DNA from: Adlercreutzia sp. ZJ176
GTDB lineage: Bacteria; Actinomycetota; Coriobacteriia; Coriobacteriales; Eggerthellaceae
DNA: 64,000 nt
Reading direction: 5' to 3'
Assembly (NCBI RefSeq): GCF_011038975.1
Contig: NZ_JAAKEC010000009.1
Coordinates: 1-64,000, forward strand
The notes beneath the pieces were generated by a model. The model saw only the letters and a list, made by a program, of their open reading frames with translations. It did no database searches and was not told where the DNA came from. This document shows positions 49,796 through 58,660 of the stretch, piece after piece (the first letter of the stretch is position 1; the number at the start of each line of letters is the position of its first letter). A program made the translations under genes and the position numbers.

Positions 49796-51770
49796 TTGCC
49801 ACAACCAAGAAGAGCCCATCCGCCAAAAGAGCGGCGTATCTATCCCAGAATCATGGCTTATGAGCTCAAACCGAGCTGCCCCCCTATGGCTAAGGACCCT
49901 TTACGCCTCTCTGCCAATCGCTGCAGTTTGCATCATTTACGGAGAAGTTCATGATCTTCATCCGTTGCATACCGGAGACGCGATTCGCCCCGATACGACA
50001 ATCAACGCTATCTGGCGAGCACTTACCGAATCGAAATTTGATGGCCTTCTAACTTTTGACCCACTCAGAGGATTAGCAATAGAAAAAAGCTCTGCCGGAA
50101 ACGATCGTGCAGCTATCATGAAGCATCTTGAAAGCCGCATGGACAAAAAAACTCTTTCAAGATTAATGCAAACGCCATTAGAGAGAGCGGCAAATAGCCG
50201 AGGGGAGCAAAGTCCCTCAACTGCTTCCTTCGAGGGGCTGGATGCGATTGCAGAAATTGTGGCACAAAGTAACGACCCCTCGCTCGCTCTCGTAATTGAC
50301 TACACGTCCCAAGCGGCACACACCAGTCAAGGGCCAGATCCAGCACTTGAGAAGTTAATGCTCTCAAGTCTGGAAATAGCAAATGCACATGCGCTGTACA
50401 ACGGGAAGCCCCTGCGTTTCCCGAGAGAAAACGGCGCGGGGCTGACTCGACGTCCTATCATTTGGCTAGTTGACAAACTCGATGACTTGCCAACATGGCT
50501 AACATACGGCGACGGCATTAGACAAATCCCTATACCGAAGCCAAGCGTTGACACTCGACAGCAAATTGCCGAACTGCTGATTACCGGGCAAGTTGACGAC
50601 AAAAACATTACCGAAGTTGCAAAACGTTTTGCAGACGCCACCGAAGGCTTTTCCACACGCGGCATGTTCGAGGCCATCCAACTTGCAAATAGCGCCGGCG
50701 CACTTACAGAAAGCATCGAAGCAGCCGTCCGATCTTATCGAGAGGGCCTTTCGGACAATCCTTGGCAAAGCCCTAGACTGAGAGAGCAACTCACTATTGG
50801 CGAAGAATTACTAACGAGACGCGTTCTGGGTCAACCTGAAGCCGTTTCAAAGGTGCTCGACATTCTGAAGAGATCAGCCCTTGGCTTGACAGGGGCCCAT
50901 CAGAGAAAGCCATCAACCGCACCGAAGGGCGTACTGTACTTTGCTGGACCAACGGGTGTTGGCAAAACCGAAATGGCCAAAGCGATCGCAGAGCTGGTTT
51001 TTGCAGATGACCAGGCTCTAATCCGTTTTGATATGTCGGAATTTCAAGATGACCACGCAAAGATTCGCCTCATCGGAGCACCACCCAGCTATGTTGGATA
51101 CGGATCCGGCGGAGAATTGACGAACGCAGTTCGACAACGGTCTCACTCGATTGTTTTGTTCGATGAAATGGACAAAGCAGGGCCAGAAGTTTACGATCTC
51201 TTTCTTCAAATTCTATCCGACGGCAGGCTCACTGATGGCTCAGGACAAACTGTCCACTTCGGGGAGACGATCATCATCTTCACGTCCAACCAAGGCGTTG
51301 CAGCGGCAGGCGACATACTTCGCGTTGACATGAACGATCCCTCTCAAGCTGCTTTGTACGAAAAAACCATTCGTAGCGCGGTCGAGAGTCACTTCCGCGA
51401 TACGCTTCGAAGGCCCGAGCTGCTTGGACGCATCGGGGATAACATCGTTGTGTTCAAGCCGATATACGGAGAGACGGCTGAAAACCTTGCCAATAATTTC
51501 ATAGACACGATTCTCTCAAACGTCAGGATTCGTGTTGGAAACGAAATAACCATACGAGACAACGCGCGACAAAAACTTATCCTCATGGCAACGAAGCCCG
51601 AGCATCTTGATATGGGCGGACGCGGAATTGCGCTTGCGCTTGAAGCATATCTTACAAACCCGCTAGGCAGATCTCTTTTTGACCTGGCACCAAATACCGC
51701 AGCAGAGATAGCTGATTTTGCTCTGAACGAGCAAGACCACATGGCAGTGGAGCTAAGGCTGTGCTCATAG
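49785..51770 (+). CDS. Clp/ClpB-like AAA+ ATPase with degenerate first AAA module
   Basis: 661 residues. The C-terminal half is a canonical Clp D2-type AAA+: Walker A FAGPTGVGKTEMAK (about 385), DMSEFQDDHAKIRLIGAPPSYVGYG pore region, Walker B SIVLFDEMDKA (about 455), and RRPELLGRI with the Arg finger (about 541). The N-terminal 320 residues look like a decayed AAA module: RPIIWLVDKLDDLP resembles a Walker B strand and ATEGFSTRGMFEAIQLA a lid, but there is no P-loop. It probably remodels or unfolds a protein partner. GTG 49785 overlaps the upstream gene; the downstream gene overlaps by 10 bp. Confidence 0.88.
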   Translation: MNGNCHNQEEPIRQKSGVSIPESWLMSSNRAAPLWLRTLYASLPIAAVCIIYGEVHDLHPLHTGDAIRPDTTINAIWRALTESKFDGLLTFDPLRGLAIEKSSAGNDRAAIMKHLESRMDKKTLSRLMQTPLERAANSRGEQSPSTASFEGLDAIAEIVAQSNDPSLALVIDYTSQAAHTSQGPDPALEKLMLSSLEIANAHALYNGKPLRFPRENGAGLTRRPIIWLVDKLDDLPTWLTYGDGIRQIPIPKPSVDTRQQIAELLITGQVDDKNITEVAKRFADATEGFSTRGMFEAIQLANSAGALTESIEAAVRSYREGLSDNPWQSPRLREQLTIGEELLTRRVLGQPEAVSKVLDILKRSALGLTGAHQRKPSTAPKGVLYFAGPTGVGKTEMAKAIAELVFADDQALIRFDMSEFQDDHAKIRLIGAPPSYVGYGSGGELTNAVRQRSHSIVLFDEMDKAGPEVYDLFLQILSDGRLTDGSGQTVHFGETIIIFTSNQGVAAAGDILRVDMNDPSQAALYEKTIRSAVESHFRDTLRRPELLGRIGDNIVVFKPIYGETAENLANNFIDTILSNVRIRVGNEITIRDNARQKLILMATKPEHLDMGGRGIALALEAYLTNPLGRSLFDLAPNTAAEIADFALNEQDHMAVELRLCS

Positions 51771-52396
51771 AGATAAACAGAATCTGCTCACCTGTCACCA
51801 CTCTCGGTCCTGGCAGACGGCTCGGTCTTTGGCTACAAGGATGCGACATTCGCTGCCCAAGTTGCGTCTCCAAAGACACCTGGGAAACAGGAGCCGGACA
51901 AATTGTTGAAACGATCGAACTTGCTGAGCTGATAATGAGCATGATCCAGCGTGATAATCTTTGCGGTATAACCATTACAGGCGGAGAGCCCACGCAGCAA
52001 AGCAGGGCGCTAGCCGACCTTGTACGAAGAGTTCGCCAGATGGGCAAGAAACAGATCGACTTAATAATGTTTACAGGCAGAACCGAGCAAGAAGCGAAGC
52101 TGATCTGCCCTCAGCTTATCTCTTTAATGGATGCCTGCGTTTTCGGACCATATATTGCCGAGCAAAGCTGCAGCGGGTCACTTATCGCAAGCGAAAACCA
52201 GCAACTCGTATTCATGAGAGCCTGCAGCGCTGCGTTCAAGGAGGCTCTTATCAATGCGAGCAATCAACTGCAGGTAAATGTAGCTGGAGCTACTATCACC
52301 TTTTCAGGAATACCGCGAAATGAGGACATGATCGCCATTGAAAAGATCTTGGAAAAGAAAGGCGTCCAGATCGGAGAAACCTCATGGTCAAATTAA
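51761..52396 (+). CDS. Radical SAM protein, NrdG/activase-like
   Basis: 211 residues. A canonical radical-SAM motif C-x3-C-x2-C (GCDIRCPSC, residues about 28-36) follows GPGRRLGLWLQ; the GGE motif is ITGGEPTQQ near 70. Overall length and layout match small glycyl-radical activases such as NrdG or PflA, binding one [4Fe-4S] cluster and SAM. No glycyl-radical enzyme is encoded nearby, so the target is unknown; the coiled-coil protein or the last operon gene are candidates. GTG 51761 overlaps the ATPase stop, and its own end overlaps the FHA gene by 13 bp. Confidence 0.87.
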   Translation: MLIEINRICSPVTTLGPGRRLGLWLQGCDIRCPSCVSKDTWETGAGQIVETIELAELIMSMIQRDNLCGITITGGEPTQQSRALADLVRRVRQMGKKQIDLIMFTGRTEQEAKLICPQLISLMDACVFGPYIAEQSCSGSLIASENQQLVFMRACSAAFKEALINASNQLQVNVAGATITFSGIPRNEDMIAIEKILEKKGVQIGETSWSN

Positions 52397-52944
52397 TGAA
52401 TTGTCCGCTGTGCGGAGGCCGACATCCCGAGGGAACAACGTTTTGCAATGTTGTATGGGCAGAGATTTCGCAAATCACACCCGCAACCACCAGATCAGCG
52501 CAAGATGATACCGAAGTCGAAAAGTCAATATCTGGTACTGCAATCTGCCCGTGCTGCGGAGCGATTGGAAATACAAACGAAGAATGCTGGCAATGCGGAA
52601 CCCCTGTTGGAGCATCCGGCAATAGTTTCGTGGCAATCCACTTCCCCTCTGCAAGAAGCATCCAAATCGCATATGGCGAAACTGTCACCATCGGACGAGA
52701 AAGCTCGAACAAAGACGTTGCTGCTGCCGCGAGGCACTACGACACTATCTCGCGAAAGCATTGCGTGATCACCGTAGACGAAAGCGGGAATTACATCTCT
52801 GTGATTGACTGCGGATCAACCAACGGCACTCGTATTCCCGAACTAGATCACCCCATTACCGCTGGAACAAAACACCAGCTCTCTCTTCCGACGAGAATAC
52901 AACTCGGAACTAGCATAGAGCTAACTATTGACAAGGAGCCCTAA
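52384..52944 (+). CDS. Zinc-ribbon and FHA domain protein
   Basis: 186 residues. Two Cys clusters, CPLCGGRHPEGTTFC (about 7-21) and CPCCG with CWQCG (about 55-75), precede an FHA domain with VTIGRESSNK, the SRKHCVI motif and DCGSTNGTRI, all key phosphothreonine-binding positions. It should dock to a protein phosphorylated by the kinase encoded three genes on. It is translationally coupled to the radical-SAM gene and separated from the PP2C gene by one base. Confidence 0.9.
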   Translation: MVKLMNCPLCGGRHPEGTTFCNVVWAEISQITPATTRSAQDDTEVEKSISGTAICPCCGAIGNTNEECWQCGTPVGASGNSFVAIHFPSARSIQIAYGETVTIGRESSNKDVAAAARHYDTISRKHCVITVDESGNYISVIDCGSTNGTRIPELDHPITAGTKHQLSLPTRIQLGTSIELTIDKEP

Positions 52945-52945
52945 T

Positions 52946-53719
52946 GTGACAAGCAACGCAAAACGCGTTATCGCGCAGATAAGCGCCGCAGGGTTTACTG
53001 ACGTCGGGCCAAGCCGCTCGCATAACCAAGATGCCATTGTTCTGGGAACGACTATCGGACTCGGAGACCATGCGATCTTGCAATGGTCCGGGCTTTGCGA
53101 AGAGTCTGTTACTTTTGCCGTCGTTGACGGCATGGGCGGCTATGATGGCGGCGCAGAAGCTGCTGCTTTGGTTGCTGCGGCAATGGCCAGATACAAAATG
53201 CCTACAGACCTAAGTGCCACTGTCGAGCAATTTCGCAATATATCGAATAGAGTATCTGAAGCAGGAAAAGCATGGGGAGCTCCAAAAATGGGGGCTGCTT
53301 TTGCTGCACTGTGTCTCGCAAAAGAGTCTCTTCTTTTCTTGAATGTTGGCGATTGCCGCGCTTACAAGATCAACGGAAACTACCTGGGACAAATGAGCGT
53401 GGATGATCGTATATCAACTGAAACTTCAGCCATCACGCAAGCAATTGGGGGCACAAATAATATCGACCCGCATGCGTGGTCTCAGAATCCAGGTAGCGAA
53501 AACGAGCGTTATCTTCTGTGCTCCGACGGGATCTGGGGTACATTGAGCCAGGAGACGCTACTGAGGATATGCCGCGAGAACGTCACGGCCATAGATGCCG
53601 TAAATCGGATCTGGAACGAAATGCAAAATCATGAAATCACAGATAACTTCTCAGCATTGATCATTGATGCTATCACCCAAGAAGAAGAGCCGCGTCAAGG
53701 AGAGGGTCGTGTCCGATAA
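52946..53719 (+). CDS. PP2C-type protein phosphatase
   Basis: 257 residues. Metal-binding and core motifs of bacterial PPM/PP2C phosphatases are present: GPSRSHNQDAI, AVVDGMGGYDGG, NVGDCRAY, CSDGIWGTL and DNFSALIID. It should remove phosphates placed by the adjoining Ser/Thr kinase. GTG 52946 has GGAG 9 nt upstream; its stop overlaps the kinase start by 11 bp. Confidence 0.93.
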   Translation: MTSNAKRVIAQISAAGFTDVGPSRSHNQDAIVLGTTIGLGDHAILQWSGLCEESVTFAVVDGMGGYDGGAEAAALVAAAMARYKMPTDLSATVEQFRNISNRVSEAGKAWGAPKMGAAFAALCLAKESLLFLNVGDCRAYKINGNYLGQMSVDDRISTETSAITQAIGGTNNIDPHAWSQNPGSENERYLLCSDGIWGTLSQETLLRICRENVTAIDAVNRIWNEMQNHEITDNFSALIIDAITQEEEPRQGEGRVR

Positions 53720-55211
53720 AACAAGGATCGAGAACGCTACAGCGGGAAAAACTCGAAGAGAAACAGAGCTGACAAGAAGGGAAACTGGCAAGACATCCGC
53801 TTCGAAGACCCGCAGGCTTCTTCTTCCCAAAGAAGTGTCGAGCCGTTACGAGTATCTCTATGATCTGCCAGCATCTGGAGGCGAGGCAGATGTTGCCCTA
53901 CTCAAAGATAAAGAGACGAAGCAGCTTCTTTTCTTTAAGTTTTACCGTGCGGGTATTTCTCCCGACCCTATGGCAATGCTGCTTCTTCGCTCGGCAGATC
54001 CAAAGCACGTTGTTCGCCTCATAGACTTCCATGACGAAGATGACGGAACATGGGAGATTCAAGAATACTGTCAGCTGGGTTCCATCCAAGATTGGGCAAG
54101 CAGTCAAGAAGGAAGATTAGCCAAGGAGACGCTTGTCGATGTGCTGAAGGAAATGGCTTCGGCGCTAGAATATCTGCACGGACTTGGATCTGGCATTGCC
54201 CATCGGGATTTGAAACCAGCTAATGTTCTGGTGAGGTCCGACGACCCTCTTGACCTTGTTCTTGCTGATTTTGGCCTAGCAAAATCACAGCAAACGTTTT
54301 CCCATCTAACCACCATGGCAAAAGGCACCTGGCACTATTCAGCTCCTGAGGTTCATTTTAAAGTTTCGACACCAAAATCCGACTGGTTTTCGCTCGGAGC
54401 GATGCTTTACGAACTTTATACAGGGACGAAACTTTTCTCAATGGCTGACGGAACAGAGGTTTCTGAAGACGATGCGCGCGCACGATGTCTGGCGGGTAAT
54501 TACTCAACTACCAGCATCGACGACCCTAGGTGGAAGTTGCTTATTGACGGTCTTCTCGTATGGGAGAAGGACAACAGGTGGGGTGCAAGAGAGGTAGGCG
54601 AATGGCTGAGCGGCGGATCGCCCGCAGTTCAAGAGGGAAAAAGAGCATATACGCGGCGGCAAACGACGGCTCACTATAGTCCCATCTGGAGCCCAGATGT
54701 AGCCAGCAGCCCAATCGAACTTGCAACGTTGCTCAGAAACAACTGGAAGAGCGCTGCGAATTGCCTTGCAGGAAGACCCGATCAAAAGCTGATCGATTTT
54801 CTCGAAGAGTTTCCGGGTTGTCAGAAAGCCGTGCGAATCATCGAAGCAGGCGACAACCCTGAAGTGAAGATGGTTAAACTGCAGGCAATTCTAGACCCAT
54901 CTGGGCCGATTCTTTTCAGAGGATATGACCTCAATAGAAATGGTCTCAATGATATCGTCTCGCTCGCCCACAGCGGAGACAACGAAGCGATGGCGCACCT
55001 CATTGACATCAAGAATCATCGTATCTTGAAAGCCTATTCTGAAGTCACTGGATCAAAATCTGCGGCAAGGGCAGATTACCTCCTTGACGAGTGGGAGAAG
55101 CAGGGAAGGGCACTCATCGCAAAACTCCCCCAAAGGCAGGCCGAAATAGGGAGAGTCGCCTTGAGGGAAGCACTTCCTGATATGTTCGTAGCGGCTTTCG
55201 AGGAGGAGTAG
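53709..55211 (+). CDS. Ser/Thr protein kinase
   Basis: 500 residues from GTG 53709, which has GGAGAGG upstream and keeps the about 10-bp overlap seen at other junctions; ATG 53667 is an alternative. The kinase domain has LLFFKFYRAG with the ATP-binding Lys (about 73), HRDLKPANVL (about 163), ADFGLA (about 187), GTWHYSAPEVH and SDWFSLGAMLYELYTG. The Gly loop ASGGEADVAL is atypical. The C-terminal 200 residues are helical and unassigned. No PASTA or transmembrane segment, so it is cytoplasmic and probably phosphorylates operon partners recognised by the FHA protein. Confidence 0.92.
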   Translation: MSDKTRIENATAGKTRRETELTRRETGKTSASKTRRLLLPKEVSSRYEYLYDLPASGGEADVALLKDKETKQLLFFKFYRAGISPDPMAMLLLRSADPKHVVRLIDFHDEDDGTWEIQEYCQLGSIQDWASSQEGRLAKETLVDVLKEMASALEYLHGLGSGIAHRDLKPANVLVRSDDPLDLVLADFGLAKSQQTFSHLTTMAKGTWHYSAPEVHFKVSTPKSDWFSLGAMLYELYTGTKLFSMADGTEVSEDDARARCLAGNYSTTSIDDPRWKLLIDGLLVWEKDNRWGAREVGEWLSGGSPAVQEGKRAYTRRQTTAHYSPIWSPDVASSPIELATLLRNNWKSAANCLAGRPDQKLIDFLEEFPGCQKAVRIIEAGDNPEVKMVKLQAILDPSGPILFRGYDLNRNGLNDIVSLAHSGDNEAMAHLIDIKNHRILKAYSEVTGSKSAARADYLLDEWEKQGRALIAKLPQRQAEIGRVALREALPDMFVAAFEEE

Positions 55212-55221
55212 GAGTGGCGGC

Positions 55222-55976
55222 ATGACTGTAGACTATATTAAAGAGGGAAGATCGAAGCCCTATGGACAGCCAACTGCGAAACGAAACGTGGAAAACGGGG
55301 CTGAGTACGAGCTTTACCTTCACATTGTGGGACTGTTTAATGATGCAGTACGTGAACATCGGAATGACCCGGTTAATATGTTCGGATTTGAAGACATCTC
55401 AGAGCAAATGATCGTTTTTTCGGAAGTGATATCTGCATTGCCCCAGAAGAGAAGATTGAAGGAAGCGTCGACCTGGTTATCGTTCGTCCGAAATACGTCA
55501 TCTACGTGGATCACTTCAGAGTTGATGGCTATGAGCATATAGAAGACAGAAGGGGAAACGACGCTGGAAGCGTTTACGAAAGAGCCCTCGGTGAGCTAAG
55601 GGCAGGTAAAATAACTAAGGATGAGTTCTCTGCCGAGGTGGAAAGTTTTACCTACACGAGCAAGCAATTAGAAGACAACATTAAAGATGAAATAGAAAAG
55701 AAAGGACAGAAAGAAGAGCGATACGTCGATGCCTTTGCCGAATACGCTAAAAGCATCGACGAGGGAAGGCCGTATGCGTACGACAAGACAAAGAAACAAG
55801 AATTCTGGCTGCTGATTGAGGTCATCACGCCAGACCAAATTGAAGTGCACTTTGATGCGATCAGGGACTCGTTGGCGCAATCGAAATTCGAAGGAGCAAT
55901 CTTTGTCGACAACAATGATCCGTCCCAAATGCCTGTTGATGTGAGCCAGATTGTGTTTGTAAGACGATCATCTTGA
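55222..55976 (+). pseudogene. Last operon gene, frameshifted in a T6 run
   Basis: The frame from ATG 55222 (GGAGTGG upstream) codes GAEYELYLHIVGLFNDAV up to about 55415, then turns to nonsense; the other frame, from about 55413 to 55976, continues sensibly (GSDICIAPEEKIEGSVDLVIV, RPKYVIYVDHFRVDGYEH). One extra T in the six-T run 55415-55420 would join them into about 251 residues. It may be a sequencing error, a true mutation or a slippery switch. The product is not recognised; the C-terminal part is charged and helical. Confidence 0.75.
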
Positions 55977-55980
55977 CAGT

Positions 55981-57120
55981 CTAATCCATCAACGACGCTA
56001 TCTCTTGCAGCTCGGATTCCAGCTTAGCAACTACAGAGTCGAGTTCTCCTATACGCTTTTCTAAGGCGTCTTTCGACAACTCAACAGAGAACTGTCTATT
56101 TCGGCTAGACCGGTTTGCTCGCAAATCATCGATGCCAAGTTCGGTATAGGCGAAACGCGTAGGAAGCGATTCTCGAATTATTGCAGCTCGTTGCTCCGTC
56201 TTCATCTGCTCGTATTTTTTTGCCAAGCCTATAATCAAACACGCAATCCATGCAAACGAGAGACCGATGGAGAGAAGGATTGCCAGGTTCAAAAATGCTC
56301 CTACTGCAGAATCCCATTCTGTCCAGAGAATGCTACCGCTGAAAAGGCCGTACAGCGAGACGGGACCAACCACAAGAAACGCAATCACGGAGTTAAGCGC
56401 AATCTGTAGATACAGGTTCTTCTTTGGACTCTTTAGAGAGTCTAGCTCCTCTAAGCTAGAGAGATAGCCGCGAAGCCCCCTTCTCTCCTCCTTATGCTTT
56501 GCTAATGACAACTCAATGCTATTTCGCCGGGCTTCGGCTTCGTGTCGCTTTTCTTCAAGAAGAATCGCATCCCTCAGCTCCAAAGAATCTCTGTAATCAC
56601 CCGCGCCATCAAGCAAGCGTAGCGCCTCAGAATAGTTTCCCAAGTCAAAAGCGGCATGAGCTTTCCGAAGAAGGAGATCTTGTCTCTTCAATCTGTCTAG
56701 CAAGCTGACAGCACCACGATAGTTGCCTAAGGCCTCTAGCTCACTAACAGCCCAGCCGTAACGCTTTTCGTCAATTAGGGCACGCGCTCTCGCCATTGTC
56801 TGCTGACGCTCGCTTTCAAGCTTGCCAGCCAGCGTCGCCTTTTCCTCCGAATCGCGAAAACCTCCCAATTGCGCGAAGCAATAGCTTGCTCTACCATAGT
56901 CATCTTGCTCCAGGTAGCCAAGCGCAGTGGCGTATTCTTCAGCGAGCGCCTTTTGCCTTACATCATACGCATCCTGCATAACAGCGTTCGCAACAATGAG
57001 CGCACCCAAATCACTGGAAGAGAGGTCTCTCACCTTCTCTTGGAGGGACTTAGTCCAAGACTCATTCCCAAGGTCCGCCTTAGCAAACTCTCTGGCCTTT
57101 TCCAGGGAGAAAGACCTCAT
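55981..57120 (-). CDS. TPR-like repeat protein with two transmembrane helices and coiled coil
   Basis: 379 residues. The N-terminal half has three to four short helical repeats ending GxY/GxxRD (YCFAQLGGFRDSEE; AVSELEALGNYRGAV; ALRLLDGAGDYRDSLEL). Two hydrophobic helices follow (IALNSVIAFLVVGPVSLYGL at about 245 and FLNLAILLSIGLSFAWIACL at about 280), then a terminal coiled coil (LEKRIGELDSVVAKLESEL). Convergent with the kinase operon, 4 bp from its last stop. It is a possible membrane sensor or effector arm of that system (inference). Confidence 0.8.
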   Translation of the reverse strand: MRSFSLEKAREFAKADLGNESWTKSLQEKVRDLSSSDLGALIVANAVMQDAYDVRQKALAEEYATALGYLEQDDYGRASYCFAQLGGFRDSEEKATLAGKLESERQQTMARARALIDEKRYGWAVSELEALGNYRGAVSLLDRLKRQDLLLRKAHAAFDLGNYSEALRLLDGAGDYRDSLELRDAILLEEKRHEAEARRNSIELSLAKHKEERRGLRGYLSSLEELDSLKSPKKNLYLQIALNSVIAFLVVGPVSLYGLFSGSILWTEWDSAVGAFLNLAILLSIGLSFAWIACLIIGLAKKYEQMKTEQRAAIIRESLPTRFAYTELGIDDLRANRSSRNRQFSVELSKDALEKRIGELDSVVAKLESELQEIASLMD

Positions 57121-57391
57121 GCAACACCTCCGGACAATACAAATACATTGGATAGCGACAATTATATTCTGCGACCGCCCAATACCGCATCGTTTGTCCC
57201 AGAAGGTTTAGCTTAATCGTTTCGCTACACCATCGGAACCTTTTAAGCTAGGGCAATGGCAGATCCTCCGACGACTTCATGAGGATCAACGCAACATTTC
57301 GCATCATGCGCCTTCCTGCAATGCCGTCTTTTCCGTCTATGCAATCCATACTCAGATGACAAGAATGTAGGCTCAATTCGCCTCCTCCTGG

Positions 57392-57739
57392 CTAGGCGAC
57401 ACGCGACACGTAGAGCAAAACGTCTACTGCGCGAACGAGCGCCTTTACGATTACCATGTGCGCATTACTTGCTTCGCAGCGCTTCTGGACGAAAGAAGCT
57501 TCGCTTCGAATCGCCTTTCTTTCCTCGATAAGCTTATCGAACTGAACCTCTGTCAGATTTTCTGACTGCATGAGGGTCTCCGTCCCCTTCGCCTGCGTGT
57601 CCAGAATATTGAATACGCGCATTCGGGCGGCATTACTCGAATCTATGGCAGATTCGAAGTCCCTTTGTGAAAGCGCCAATATGCCTGAATTGTTGGACTT
57701 GTGCAGCATGTCAATCGAACGATCGCTTTGATGATTCAC
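57392..57739 (-). CDS. Small protein divergent from the HTH gene
   Basis: About 115 residues from GTG 57739 (GAGGTGA upstream); ATG 57799, inside the palindrome, is an alternative. Helical, with ALSQRDFESAIDSSNAARMR, TLMQSENLTEVQFDKLIEER and a hydrophobic end (MVIVKALVRAVDVLLYVS). It resembles no family I can name; a helical antitoxin- or anti-repressor-like role is possible. It shares a palindromic control region with the divergent HTH gene. Confidence 0.6.
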   Translation of the reverse strand: MNHQSDRSIDMLHKSNNSGILALSQRDFESAIDSSNAARMRVFNILDTQAKGTETLMQSENLTEVQFDKLIEERKAIRSEASFVQKRCEASNAHMVIVKALVRAVDVLLYVSRVA

Positions 57740-57785
57740 GTAACTCACCTCATGGCTTTCCTCTAAAGATGTCACTCTTCTCGCT

Positions 57786-57816
57786 CTAAGTGGTGTCATC
57801 TTATGACACCACTTAG
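57786..57816. promoter_or_regulatory. Perfect 14-bp palindrome, operator candidate
   Basis: CTAAGTGGTGTCAT (57786-57799), 3 nt, ATGACACCACTTAG (57803-57816). It lies between the divergent small gene and the HTH gene (start 57902), the classical position of a repressor-operator switch. Confidence 0.7.
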
Positions 57817-57901
57817 AATTCGGTGATATTATACAAAACGAAGGGCGTGACAGATACGGCCAAATCTGTCGTATTTGACACCGGTAAACAAGGAGCAGCA
57901 G

Positions 57902-58600
57902 ATGAGCGAGAAAAGCAAGTTCTTCGGGAAAAGAGAAATCGACAGGAATTGGTTTATAGACGTTGTGAAGCGCTGTGGTACAAGCGTCAACAAACTTGGG
58001 GATGAAGGTATTAAAGGTAGAAGCAGAAGCACACTCAAGCGATGTCTCCGAGCAGGATGCATGGACGATGACCTGCTCGATGGTATAGCCAAAGAGCTTA
58101 ACGTCCATCCTGATTTCTTGGCGGGAGGTGATTTTGCTAAGACGCTCACGTTTCCCATCATGGAAGAAGAAGGTGTAAGGGAGCACTGGAAGACAACCTA
58201 TCTCAACCCAGCGCATTTCCCTTATTCCTATGCAGAGCAGGAAGCTCTAGGAACTTACCAGTATCTTATGAATATCCTTCTCATGCACGACGTTTCCAAA
58301 AGCGAATTCAATCGCCTCAGTCGAAAAGAACGCATGAACCTTGCAGGCGAGCTCGACCGAGCGATAACACGTGTCTTGAGAAAGTACTTCCAATCCAGCC
58401 ACCTATCTTCCGGAATTGACTACAGAAGCATCGGGGCCTGGAAAAACGAAGATGACGTAATCGAAACCATGCTCGATTACCTTACACAACGCGGTTTGAT
58501 TACCGATAGCTTTCCTCCTTCAGACGATGAGCCGGACATGATTGGCAGTGCAGTGCGCGTAGACTCGAAAAGCACGAGCATATCAACAGGTAAGCAATGA
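57902..58600 (+). CDS. HTH-domain regulator of the island
   Basis: 232 residues. NWFIDVVKRCGTSVNKLGDEG followed by RSTLKRCLRAGCMDDDLLDGIAKELNV is an XRE-like helix-turn-helix with the second helix unusually basic. The remaining 150 residues are helical (LSRKERMNLAGELDRAITRV). ATG 57902 has AAGGAG upstream. Divergent from the small gene across the palindrome, so probably a repressor of that promoter and possibly of the island. Confidence 0.72.
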   Translation: MSEKSKFFGKREIDRNWFIDVVKRCGTSVNKLGDEGIKGRSRSTLKRCLRAGCMDDDLLDGIAKELNVHPDFLAGGDFAKTLTFPIMEEEGVREHWKTTYLNPAHFPYSYAEQEALGTYQYLMNILLMHDVSKSEFNRLSRKERMNLAGELDRAITRVLRKYFQSSHLSSGIDYRSIGAWKNEDDVIETMLDYLTQRGLITDSFPPSDDEPDMIGSAVRVDSKSTSISTGKQ

Positions 58601-58660
58601 GAGCAACGGAGTGTGTCCCACTGCCCCACTTTCCATATATATTAACATGCGGTACTATAT

